This document shows positions 48,901-59,355 of a stretch of 64,000 nucleotides of DNA, in pieces. The stretch is taken from NCBI RefSeq assembly GCF_003576645.1, contig NC_044922.1:8645062-8709061 (forward strand), given 5' to 3'. Position 1 is the first letter of the stretch, and the number at the start of each line of letters is the position of its first letter. The position numbers and the translations under genes are program-made. A model generated the notes under the pieces. It saw only the letters and a list, made by a program, of their open reading frames with translations. It was not told where the DNA came from and did no database searches. Source of the DNA: Ipomoea triloba (lineage: Eukaryota > Streptophyta > Magnoliopsida > Solanales > Convolvulaceae).

Positions 48901-49502
48901 TGCATTGTTGTGCTTTTGTTACATCACAAATTCAAAAAAAAATAATTAAAGCTTTTCATTTTGTTGCAGCATGAAGTTCTATGCGGTATTCCTCTAGTGA
49001 TGTTACTAAGCTTATAAACTTTAATGTTGTTATCAAGGAAGTGGAGTTGCAGTCATTAGTAACCGGTATCTTTTTAAATGGATCTTCATTAAGAAGTCAA
49101 GCCACTGCCTAGTTATCCTATTTTGGCTCTAAGATACAACTTAATTTATATCAGAAAGTCTCAATTCTTATAATCACTGAAAGGTAATGGGGACAAAAAT
49201 TATTATTATGGTATTGAAATATGATCTATGCTAACATCTCCTAACAATTGAAAATGGCAACGAAATAGTGACGGATATATCTGTCACTCAATTTAGCGAC
49301 GGAATATTCCTTCGCTAGGAAAATAGCGACGAATTTTTTTAAACTTAGCGACGGATTTAAAATTCGTTGCAACAATTTAGCGACGTCACTTTTAGCGACG
49401 GACAAAATCCGTCACTAATCCGTTGCTAGAGTGAATAGCGACGGATTTTACCCTTTTTAGCGACGGAATTTTCAGTCGCTATTTTTGCGTTTTTTTGTAG
49501 TG
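45930..49502. mobile_element. CACTA (En/Spm) element with exon-like cargo
   Basis: Starts CACTACAAAAAAATGCG and ends in the inverted form (…CGTTTTTTTGTAGTG; reversed CACTACAAAAAAACGC). Subterminal regions 45955-46560 and 49265-49485 hold many copies of tagcgacggattt and its reverse aaatccgtcgcta, as expected of CACTA transposase-binding repeats. The flanking triplets are GCA and TCA, so the 3-bp duplication is imperfect. No transposase is encoded in the 3573 bp, making it non-autonomous. It split the 5' region of hAT-A: gtacgcagtgtacgca and gtgtacgcagtcgc lie on either side. Confidence 0.88.
47043..48762 (+). pseudogene. exon-like sequence carried by the CACTA element (possible captured gene)
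   Basis: Candidate exons bounded by AG/GT signals are 47043-47107 (ATG; MSGKGKVKGKDDGPTPKQC), 48404-48445 (ASLNTIQSTEEVRE), 48536-48589 (EVRGAERRKQEEYIKHIE) and 48739-48762 (GHSTKAL, stop). Upstream, 46600-46850 looks like a G+C-richer leader. The first and second exons are not in compatible phase, so an exon is missing or broken. I do not recognise the protein; a charged, probably helical peptide is all that can be said. Capture of host gene pieces by CACTA elements is known in plants, which is the basis of the inference. Confidence 0.35.
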
Positions 49503-49884
49503 TCAGTGTACGCAGTCGCACTAACCTCGCTAGAGTCGCGGCCTTGCTGCCTCTCTGCCTCACTGTCGTCGGCTCGTCACAACTCGCAAGATCGACGCTA
49601 TAGTTCGATTGTCCGTCTCTGTCGAGTGTCGACACAGGCTTGAATTCGACAGTCGAGCGACGAGTCTTCGCACGAGCAGTCGATAGTCGAGCAACGAACT
49701 CGGAAAATAATTAGGGATTTAGGGTTATTTGTAGAGATGTCAAAACGGGCTTAGCCTGCCGGGTTAGCCCGTCCCGCCCCGCGAAAAGGGATGGGCGGGC
49801 TTTAATATTTTGGACTCGTATTTTGGCGGGCTTATACCGAGATCTGATCATGGGCTTATAGTGCCAGTAGTGGCAATAACAACC
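49503..49884. mobile_element. end of hAT-A leader and a hAT-B-like terminus
   Basis: 49503-49730 continues the hAT-A 5' region, with repeated cgacagtcgagcgacgagt-like words. At 49733 TAGAGATGTCAAAACGGGC begins, closely like the hAT-B terminus, followed by the same type of gcgggct-rich subterminal sequence to about 49840. It then passes into decayed sequence resembling 61000-61040 (ccgagatttgat / tggaaata-ccaacc). A right end for this element was not found. Confidence 0.5.
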
Positions 49885-50132
49885 GGCAAATTATTGTGTG
49901 GACCATGGTCCACACAGCTATGTGGACCATAATCAAATGTACATTTTTAATGTACTAAATGTACATTATTTTTGTACTGAATGTACATTATTTTTATAAT
50001 ATAAAAATAATGTACATTCAGTAAATAATGTACATCCCCTGAATATAATGTACATTATTTTTATACTGAATGTACATTATTTTTATATTGAATGTGCATT
50101 ATGTAATAGTATGGTCCACACAATAATGATTG
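49885..50132. mobile_element. Mutator-type MITE with perfect 9-bp TSD
   Basis: 248 bp flanked by ATAACAACC on both sides (49876-49884, 50133-50141). The inverted ends share ATTATTGTGTGGACCAT. The interior is a set of inverted and direct copies of tgtacattatttttat. It sits in the decayed repeat that also reappears at 61000-61040 without it, which acts as an empty-site relative. Confidence 0.87.
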
Positions 50133-50239
50133 ATAACAACCTAACTGGGCTTAATTGCCTACTTGTTCGTCAAGGTGGGGTCGAACACTTGATGGAGTTT
50201 GCGGTCGCGAGCATTTTCCCTCGCCGTTTCGGAGACCGT

Positions 50240-51566
50240 TGAAGAACGAAGTATTGTGTGGGGGTTGATTCGTCAAAAGATATTTATGTTAAAACGGAAA
50301 GTCTGTGACTCCCCGAGTGTCGGTCTCGAAGGAGGGACGTGGAGGTGTGTCAAACGTTCGGGAGTTTACTTGATTGGATCATGCATAGGATTCGAGTGTG
50401 GTGAAGGGTGATTTGTGAGTGAGAGTAGTTCATTGGTTGGTTTGAGTGCAAGAGAGTAGTAAAGTAAAAGTGATTTTGTGAATATGTAAAAGGGGTAGGG
50501 ATTGGATAGTGTTCATGAATATTGCATAGTGGAGTGTCTAAGGTCATGAATTAGGATTGCTAGGATATTGTCTATTCAAGAGTGTGTTGTCTTACTCCTT
50601 TTCCACCTTTGTGTACTAGGGCTTCTTTGACTTAGGAGTGCCTTCAAGCATCCAAAGTTCTAAAAGGAATTTTATCAAACACTTAAGCTACACACTATCC
50701 TACTATTCTTAAGAAGTCCATAGGAACTTTGATTGTGTCAAGCTTCAAATCCTAACTCTAATCAAATACATGAAAGAGTCAATAGCTCAATCTCTCATCT
50801 AGATTGGCTAAATCCAAATAAGATCTCATCAAAACAACAATCAAAAGACAAGAATAGATAATCCATCAACACAAACTCATAGATCCAAAATATAGAAATA
50901 AGATCATCACAAAAGCAATATTCAATCACACAATCCAAATCCCTAGACTAAATTAGCTACTCATAATATGAAATGCAAGCAAAAGCTAATTTAATCCAAG
51001 AACAAGATAGCTAAAATTATAGAAATGAAATAGAGATCACCTAGAGAGAAGAATACCTTCAATCCAAGCTTGTTGTCTTCTACAATGGAGATTGATCTAA
51101 TCTAAAAAGCTAAGAAAAATGGAGAAAGTTCTCCAAAGGAAAAAACTAAGAAAAGGAAAACTAAATTTCTGGGATCCCCCTCTGAAAATTCATCAAAGGG
51201 GTTTAAATAGTCTCCGAAATGACAACCCTAGCTGAAATTCGCGCATCACCGTCTCCACGCCTCTCACACGCGTGTGAGCGTGCGTGGGAAGCTTCTGGAA
51301 AGTTTTCACGCCTGCTCACACGCGTGTGGCCTTCCAATTTGGTCCTCCGGGGCTCCGCTCTTGCCTGGTTTGCTCTTTAAGCTCAACTTTTGGTCCTATT
51401 TGCTCCCGGGGCTCCTGTTTTACTTCTTTTAAGCTAAAAGTAGCTTCTATGCACAGGTTAGTGATTTTCAAGCATTTACGCACATAATTTATCAAGTAAG
51501 GATGCTATAGACGCGATAAAACACCCTAAAAAGTGCCTGAAGTAAGGGTATCTCGGAGTCTTATCA
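50240..51566 (-). repeat. 3' LTR of the Athila-type element
   Basis: 1327 bp, plus-strand ends TGAAGAACG... and ...GAGTCTTATCA. Nearly the same as 59356-60683. Both LTRs contain the palindrome-like ctcacacgcgtgtgagcg near their right ends, which recurs in the spacer at 56045-56165. Confidence 0.93.
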
Positions 51567-52649
51567 AATTTTTCACACTTTGTTTCTTGCTTGTCCTCAA
51601 GCAAGACATTTTACTCTCTAAGCTTATAAGTCTCCGAGATACTCTCTCATGCAAAACAAAGCTTTTGGCAAGTCAAAATAATGGGTGTCTAATACTGTTG
51701 AAACGGGGGAAATCATTTGTGTTATCTACAAAGGATTTTGGTCAGATGTCAGCAACTCAAGAAATATTTTTTGGGAAATAAAAACCTTTCGTAGATAAAC
51801 AAGTAAAACAAGGGATCACACTTATCGCACCATACGCAAGCATGCATTTCCAAAGTTTTGGTTCACCTTCTATTTAAATATGGCCTCTAGCCGATCCCAC
51901 TAGTGGGAACGATGTGCACTAGCTAATCAACTTTCCATCCTTATATGCCAAAGCCCAACGTAAATGTAAATGAGGGTAGGGGCATGGACCACTCACCGCT
52001 TTTGGCTTAGCGCGGTCCCTCTTTCTTCTCACTTCCTAGGATAACGTCATCGAGCCACCCGACTTCACATGGAGCTCCATGCTTTTTCGAAGGTCAGTGC
52101 AATGGGTTACTCGAATCCTAGCGAAGCGGCTCACCTCAGCTCTATTTTCTCAATTCTTGGGATCTTTTTATGTGAACAACCGACTCCAGATAAAGCTTTT
52201 TTTTGCTTACAGAAGACTATGGTTTGGACACAACCCAACGAATTGGCTTCCCTCAATTTTAAACTCTTTGGTGATTGGCCTTTTGCCTTTTCGACTTCTC
52301 CTCATGTCAACCCCTCATGCCTTTTTCTATTTAATGTTCAAGGGTTTTGTTTTCTCATTAAGCTTACCATTAGGCTCACCTTTTGCCCCATGCCCTACCA
52401 AGGTTAGTTCAATTCCGGGCCTCGCTAGTTTTATCTTTCTAAAATTAAAGAGTGCACATTCCCACTTCGAGAGATCCTTGACTAAGGTCCTAGGTAAATA
52501 AGAGGCGAACATCATGCAAGCAAGCAAGAATATAAACTTATTTGGCTCTAAACACTCTCATGGGTGCGAAAAGTAACTTCCTCAAAGATATTTCGAGAGT
52601 AAAAATTTTTGGGCATCCAGTCAAAATTCTCCCTAGATAACACAAATAA
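51567..52649 (-). other. 3' non-coding region of the Athila-type element
   Basis: Between the LTR and the nested MITE. No conserved domain is seen in the open frames here. The purine-rich aaagtgtgaaaaatt next to the LTR (minus strand) is the probable polypurine tract. Confidence 0.5.
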
Positions 52650-53170
52650 GAGTCATTTCCAGTTTTGGTCCTACTGATATTGGGCCATTGCCAATTTTAG
52701 TCCACTTCATTAATTTTTGTCACATTACGACCAGTCTTATTTAGTCCTTGCCACTTTTAGTCCACCGTTAAAAATTTCGTCAAATGACCGTCCAAAATAG
52801 AGATATTTTTGGTCTTTTCATGCTTTGGCCATCTCCTGTACCCTTTGCAATGTTTTTCCTTACACATTTTAATCCAATGAAGAGGTCCACGAAAGCCATG
52901 ACTTTGTAATGTGGCTCACATGGCTTTCGCCGGACCTCTTCATTGGATGAAAATGTGTAAGAAAAACCACTGCAAATGATACAAGAGATGACCAAAGCAT
53001 GAAAAGACTAAAAGAACCCCTATTCTAGACGGCCATTTGACGAAAATTTTAACGGTGGACTAAAAGTGGCAAGTACTAAATAAGACTGGCCACAATGTGG
53101 CAAAAATTAATGAAGTGGACTAAAATTGGCAATGCCCCAATAACAGTAGGACCAAAAATGGAAATAACTC
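52650..53170. mobile_element. 521-bp foldback Mutator-type MITE nested in Athila
   Basis: Almost the whole element is one inverted repeat. The left gttttggtcctactgatatt pairs with the right aacagtaggaccaaaaatgg, and complementarity continues to the centre near 52910, where gaggtccacgaaagcc faces ggctttcgccggacctc. A perfect 9-bp duplication CACAAATAA (52641-52649, 53171-53179) identifies a Mutator-like insertion. A transcript would form a hairpin of about 250 bp. Confidence 0.9.
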
Positions 53171-53956
53171 CACAAATAATAACTCTCTTTTCAAAACTGC
53201 AAATGCACCCGCCTATCATTCCCAAGAGCTTCAACTTCTAATACTAAGCATGTAAGCATGTAAAGCACGACGTGCGTCCTTTCCACACTTTAAAGTAAAC
53301 ATTGTCCTCGATGTTTCCATACGTACAGGGTAAAGGAACGAAACAGGGATTCTAAGGATAGACAAATAAAAATCCCTTTCCACACTTTGGAAATTACTCT
53401 GGGATATAGGGTATGCATCAAACGATCCTATTAATCATGGTAAGCTCTAATATACTCATACACAAAGCTATAAAGAAAATATTTCCACACTTTAAAGATC
53501 AAAACGGGGCTTAAAATTAGAAAAGGGATAAGAGGATAAACCAAGTATGCATCCCTCTTTCCACACTTTAGCTTCCAGCATAGGCCTGCTCCCGTTATAG
53601 ATGCTCTATAAGAAATGGAGACATAACATACAAAAAGGGTTTTCAAAGTACTATTCAATTATTATAAGCTGATAGAAATTTAAAAGCAATAAAAATAACA
53701 AAAACTTAGATAATAAAGCATATAAATAAGTAGAATTATTCGAATAGAAATGCAGAAAGTAAAGCAGTGGGAAATTAAATAACATAAAGCAATAAAGATA
53801 AGTAAAGCAAAGTAAAGAAATAAAGGAAATAAAAGTCAGAACCCTGCGCATAGGGATCCTAATGTTCAGATGGGGCTAGCAACCATAGTAACCAAAGTCA
53901 AGGAACTCAGTATCAAATGCCAATAGATCAGGATCGAGAATAAACGAAGGAAGGCA
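53171..53956 (-). other. Athila 3' non-coding region continued
   Basis: Contains several copies of tttccacacttta (53280, 53378, 53482, 53560), spaced about 80-105 bp, suggesting a degenerate repeat. No coding sequence is supported. Confidence 0.5.
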
Positions 53957-55210
53957 TCACTCATCACCGAAGGGATGGAATTGCCTGTCGAATCTAGCTT
54001 CAAGAGCGGAAATTCTCCTCTCATTTTCCTCCACCGCCCTTCTCATGCGGTTGAGGTCCTCGGTGTGGACATCCTGTCTCGCGGAGATGGATGCGAAGTG
54101 TCCTTCTTGCCATGTATGCTGCTCACGCCAAAAGTTCATTTGTTCCTCATGGAGCTGTCTATGAAAGTTCTGCGTCGTGTCCCAATCCATTGGAGTAGGG
54201 CCTTGCTCCTGTGCAGCATCCTCCTCCTCATTCTCTTCCTCGTCCTCATCATCATACTCATCAGAAGCCTCTAGATCAGGTGCATCATCACCCCCAAGCT
54301 TTGATTCTGCGGCAAAGAACTCACCCACGGAGAAAGAAATTGTGCAACCTTCAAATCTCTCCCCCATCAACCGGTTCAGTAGACCCAACCCGATGCACAG
54401 TTTAGTAACAAAAGGTCCAATAAACACAGTCTGAACCTTAGGCTTTTGCTGGGTCTGGAGCCACTTTCTAGCTTGAACGCCAATGTTGATGCCAACATCA
54501 TTCTCCATGCACCACATGTAGAATCGATCCTGCTTGTATACCTTGTTGCGATTTGTGGTTCTGCCTGAGAGATTTATAGCAAAGGCTAATCTGATAGCCT
54601 TCAGAGCATTTCGGGTGATGAGTTTTGCCTTCAAGTTTGAAGACTTGTATGGGGCATTGTTTGTGATGCTTCTCCAATATCGTCTAGCAACTTCGTCTGT
54701 ATCAAAATCTTCCTTGAAATCTCTGAAATATGGCATGGACACGCTCACTGCATCATGGAAACCGAGTGTAACACCTAAAGTGTTGACAGACATACTGTAG
54801 TGGTTGCCGAAAAGAGTGAATGAAATAAACTCTCTTGCATTGTTGACTTCCCTTCTAATTTCCAAGGTCGCCAAGAATTCATAAGTGACAGGCGCATAGG
54901 TGGGTCCTCTCCACTCAAACAGATAGCGGAGCTGTGGGTGCCTAAGAAGCCTATTTACTTCGTTCAAACAACCAAATTCTCTTAAAACATTATCTTCGAA
55001 GTGACGGCCAACAGAAAGCTGCTTTCCTTTATAGTTATCCACTGTTGCGAGTTGGATGGGTGTCAAGTGTCGTAATGACCTTGACCCCGGCTCCTGCGGA
55101 GCTGTAGCTTGTTGCCGTGTCCTTGATCGACTCGATTCTCCTATATCATGCTTTGATTTCTTTGCAATTTCCTTCGAGCGTCCCATCCTACAAATTATAG
55201 AAATTAACAT
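53957..55210 (-). CDS. Athila ORF-1-like protein, intact
   Basis: Open frame of 417 residues; the Met at residue 9 (MGRSKEIAKKSKHD) is the more likely start. The N-terminus is basic and polar. Residues ~60-330 resemble the plant Athila ORF-1 family: LREFGCLNEVNRLLRH, PTYAPVTYEFLATLEIRR, FISFTLFGNHYSMSVNTLG, ARRYWRSITN, then GPFVTKLCIGLGLLNRL. A very acidic stretch follows (DEYDDEDEEENEEED) and a C-terminal coiled coil (NRMRRAVEENERRISALEAR). There is no signal peptide or membrane segment, although Athila third ORFs are often called envelope-like. The function is unknown. It is the only undamaged long frame of this element. Confidence 0.75.
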   Translation of the reverse strand: MLISIICRMGRSKEIAKKSKHDIGESSRSRTRQQATAPQEPGSRSLRHLTPIQLATVDNYKGKQLSVGRHFEDNVLREFGCLNEVNRLLRHPQLRYLFEWRGPTYAPVTYEFLATLEIRREVNNAREFISFTLFGNHYSMSVNTLGVTLGFHDAVSVSMPYFRDFKEDFDTDEVARRYWRSITNNAPYKSSNLKAKLITRNALKAIRLAFAINLSGRTTNRNKVYKQDRFYMWCMENDVGINIGVQARKWLQTQQKPKVQTVFIGPFVTKLCIGLGLLNRLMGERFEGCTISFSVGEFFAAESKLGGDDAPDLEASDEYDDEDEEENEEEDAAQEQGPTPMDWDTTQNFHRQLHEEQMNFWREQHTWQEGHFASISARQDVHTEDLNRMRRAVEENERRISALEARFDRQFHPFGDE

Positions 55211-56442
55211 TCATGGTAATTGGCTTTGAATAAGTCATCATTATATTTGTGTAAAATTCCTTGTCAAGATAATGAATTTCAAACATATAGGGCTAAGAAT
55301 TTTCAAAAATTTCGTCATAGTTTCCCCTATATTTTGGACAATTCAATCATAATAATATCAACAATATCATTCCATTATCACACACATGCATAAATTCATC
55401 ATAAGATATATCAATTTGATAGTCAAATAAGAAGTCAACTACAAAAGTCAAGAATTTCAAAAAGTCAACTTCATCTTCTTCCCCAAATTCAAAATTAGGG
55501 TTTGAAATTGAAAATTCAATTTGGGCAATGTAGCATGTGAAAATTCAAATTGATGGCATATGATAGTTCTACAACAAGTTTATTCATCAATTCAAGCATC
55601 AATTTCATAATTTCAACAAGAAATCTAACAAACCCATTTGTTCATCAATGGTGTTCACACTTGAAGTTCAAAAATATATAACAATCCATCAATGTAACCA
55701 TCAAGAATGAAAGAAAACATCAAAGAATAGTTCTATGAAGCATTATAAACCAATTTAATCATTCAAAACATTCAAAATCATGCAAGGGAATGTAGAACAA
55801 ATTTCACATTCAATCTCTTCCAAACTCATGAATATTCAAGGATAAAGAGTTAAAAAGATGAAAAATTACCTTGATGTTGATGTTTTTGATCTTCTTTGAA
55901 GGTAAAAAGTAAGAGATATGTTCAAACCTTGAGTTTGGTTCTTCCTTGCGTGGAGAAGAGAAGAGAAAAATGGTGTTTTGGGGCAAAATGGCGTGGAGTG
56001 GCCGAACAAGGGTTTTAAATCCGTAGGGGGGGCTTCCACGCCAATCACACTCGTGTGAACGTGCGTGGGAGCTCTCTGTCTCGCTCCCATGCATGGCTAC
56101 ACACGTGTGAGCGTGCGTGGGAGGCTACTGCCTCGTTCCCACGCACGACTACACACATGTGAGCCTCGTGTAGGTCCACTGCATTGTTTTCTTCTAATTT
56201 TTGGCTTTTCCTTTCATACCTATGTCCAAACTTAGCCTTTCCAAAGCAATTTTCAATCCCGACTCCTACAAGTTAGTCCTCAAAACATGGTTCTAAATGA
56301 TTGTAGCAATTTATTAGAACAAAAACATTAAAAACGAAAGCATAAAAATAATGTAAAAACATATTATTAAAACCTTGGGTTGCCTCCCAAGAAGCGCCAC
56401 GGTTTACGTCATTGGCTAAACGCATTATACCTTGGTTAAAAT
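55211..56442 (-). other. spacer where pol is expected
   Basis: Non-coding in the element's sense. AT-rich at 55250-55860, then sequence at 55870-56180 with cacacgtgtgagcgtgcgtggg motifs (given here in part: cacgtgtgagcg) like those in the LTRs. No reverse transcriptase, RNase H or integrase motif is visible. Confidence 0.7.
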
Positions 56443-59157
56443 TCAACCATATTCCTTGGTAGTGGGTATGGAGCATTTTGGTACCCACGTGTTCTTCCAT
56501 ATAAGCTTGTCATTTTTCCACTTTGATTTTGGTTTCATCTTGGCTTTGACCTTTGCCCTTTCATCTTCATCAGGTTCTTCTTTCGCATTTTCTTTTCCAT
56601 CATTTGTGGCTTGTCCATCGAATCTCGGGGTAATTTCGCCTGAACTAACATCTATTCGTGCACGACAAGTAGCCAGAAATGGTCTTCCAAGAATTAAGGA
56701 TTCATGGGGATCATCATCACCCATCTTACAAACAACAAAATCGACAGGCACAAGAAATTTTCCTATTCTTACTAAAACATCTTCCACTAAGCCTCCAGGA
56801 TACCGTGTGGTTCCGTCAGCTAAACGTAGAGTCAGCCTTGTCGGTTTCAAGCATGGTAAGTTCAATTTTTCAAAAAGATTTGAAGACATGACATTAATAG
56901 AAGCACCAAGATTAGCAAGAGCGTTTCTAGGTTCCATGTTCTGTATAGAACAAGGAATCAACAAAGCTCCAGGGTCACCCTTCTTTCTGGGGTTTCCCTC
57001 AGTCAAGCAAGCCGAAGATTCTTGGCTTAAGCAAGTAAAATTATCACAAATGTCATTCTGAAATAACTCACGGCATTCTTTGTTATTGAAAAATTTTCGG
57101 ATAAAAGCATTAATTGTACCTTCTCTAGTGAAAAATTTTCGGATAAAAGCATTAATTGTACCTTCTCTAGCCGTTTCTTTCTCTTTTGAACTTTTGATGT
57201 TGTCTTGTGGTACCGTTTCTTTCTCTTTTGAACTTTTGATGTTGTCTTGTGGTAGCTCCTTTTCCTCTTTTGAACTTTTGATGTTGTCTTGTGGTAGCTC
57301 CTTTTCTTTCAGGCATTCGTCCAAAGTGGTTTTCTCCTTATGTTCCTTCATTGATATGGTGCATGAACCGCTCGCATTCTTCAATTCGAGATTCGGACTA
57401 CAAGAGGTAGTCTTGATTCTTTGGTCATCTACCTTACATTGATATGTTCCACAGATAGCATCCATTGGATCACATTTCACATGTGTTTCTTCTTTGGCAT
57501 CAATGGCGTTGACTCTCTCTTTCAGATTGTTTTCAGTGTTACTCGGGAGTTGTCCGTAGTGTCGATCTGACATCATCTTAAACATTTGAGAAATTTGATT
57601 CTCAATTGTCTTAAGTGTGGCTTTAGACTCTTGTCGAAGACTAGAAATTTCTTGTCTAATCTCTTGAGTAATCTCTTGTTTCAGATTTGCCCGATTATTT
57701 TTCAGTTCCATGATCATCCTTGTAAGTCTTTCATCTACTTCACGGATGTCATCCCTCCTTTGTTGAGTAAAATCAAGTTGAGAGTCGTATTGTGGCCTGA
57801 ACTGGGTCATTTGATTTCCATTTCCTTGGTTTTGATTGTATATCAGTCTGTTCTTGTCATTCTGTCCATATGCAGGCTTGTGTCCATAGTTGTATTGTCT
57901 TTGCGCTTGATATCCATCATTGTTGCTATTGTTCTAACCCTCTCCCTGTTTCCAATTGTTGTTTGATCTTTGGTTTTGTCCATAAGCATTGAAGTTGGAG
58001 TTCCTTTGATAATCTACCGCCTCAACTTGTTCAGATGCAGACGTAGAAGTGCAAATATTGGTGTCATGAGGTCCTCCACAGATATTACAATAAAGTGCCA
58101 ATGCCATGCAAGGCTTGGGCTTTCCTTCCATTTTTTCTACCATAGCCTGTAGCTTTTTGATTTCGTGATTCATTGCTTCGATTTTGGCCTCACTCGCCAC
58201 TCGATTATCAACTTCATAAATTCCTCCATGATCTCCTCTTCGTTCATACCAACATGATGTGTTTTTAGATATTCTCTCGATTAGTTCTTCAGCTTCTTGC
58301 AAAGCTAGGGAGACAAAGGCACCGCTGGAGGATGAGTCGAGCGACATTTTTCCTTCATCTGTCAACCCTCCATAGAATGAGCTAATCATGTCCCATGGGT
58401 GCATCAGATCTTGTGGGCATTGCCTTTTAAGAACTTTGAATCTTCGCCAAGCCTCTCCCAAACTTTCAAGTCTTCCTTGTTTGAATTCTTGTATCAGCCT
58501 TCTAATCCTCATAGTTTTTGTAATGGGAAAGAACTCGTTCATGAATTCATGATGTAACTGTTGCCACGTTCTGAAATGATTGTCGTCTTGGCTTTCCAAC
58601 CATCGTGCTGCCTCTCCTATAACTGAAAATGGGAATAATTTGAGTCGAACTATTTCCTCGCTAACGCCTTCATGTCTGTACATCCCACATGCTCGTATAA
58701 ACCTTGTGATGTGTGCGTTGGGATCTTCAGATGGTAATCCCGAATATTAATTGTTTTGAACCAGTGTGAGAATAGTTGGATGCACGTGAAAGTTGACGTT
58801 CTCCATTGGAGGTACATAGATTGAGTTGTGCATGTTAAAATCCGGAGTCATGTAATCTGCAATTGATCTTTGTGGTTCTTGAGGATTTCCATAATATTCC
58901 TCTTCACGATTGTTCTCTTGGTTGTTTGCTATGTTAGCTTGTGGTTCTTCAATGATTGGTTCTTCATGGTTAATCGGTACTTGTGGATTAATTGGAACTG
59001 GGGGTGGATTTGGTACTGTTGTGCCTCTTCCTTGTGGATTTCTTGTTGCGCTTGATGAAGCCATTAGTGATCCTTGGGTATTTTTCTTTCTAGTTGCTCT
59101 ATTAATTTCAGGAATGTAGGGTAGTAAACCTTGATTTCCTTTTGCTCGCGTGTGCAT
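56443..59157 (-). pseudogene. Athila gag and aspartic-protease region with two in-frame stops
   Basis: One frame of 905 codons is interrupted at 58747-58749 and 57934-57936. The first part starts MHTRAKGNQGLLPYIPEIN and is Pro/Asn-rich. The gag core follows: LKLFPFSVIGEAARWLESQ, WQQLHHEFMNEFFPITKTM and SLGEAWRRFKVLKRQCPQ. A single knuckle-like CNICGGPHDTNIC comes next. The protease region (about 56930-56620) has LGASINVMSSNLFEKLNL, RLADGTTRYPGGLVEDV and ESLILGRPFLATCRARIDV. The catalytic position reads NLGAS where the family has Asp, so the protease is predicted to be inactive. Between gag and protease are short in-frame repeats: QDNIKSSKE three times and REGTINAFIRKFF twice. Confidence 0.87.
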
Positions 59158-59334
59158 TCACCTAGTAAAATTATCAATGAAACAGAAATTTCCACAATTG
59201 ACTAGAAGTAGTCAATTGGGTTAGTAGCAAAAACAAGTAAAAACAAAACAAAATTAAGTGGAATGGATTAACATTTCTCAAATCTAGCATTCATGCAATC
59301 AAAGTAAACAAAAACATATGACAACCTATTGCCC

Positions 59335-59352
59335 TCCCCGGCAACGGCGCCA
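59335..59352 (-). other. primer binding site of the Athila-type element
   Basis: On the minus strand TGGCGCCGTTGCCGGGGA lies 3 bases after the LTR end. This sequence is the usual Athila primer site, generally assigned to tRNA-Asp. Confidence 0.9.
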
Positions 59353-59355
59353 TTT

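Noticed and set aside
52069..52501. 112- and 140-residue plus-strand frames in the Athila 3' region
   Set aside because: Opposite to the element's sense, overlapping in two frames, and without recognisable motifs.
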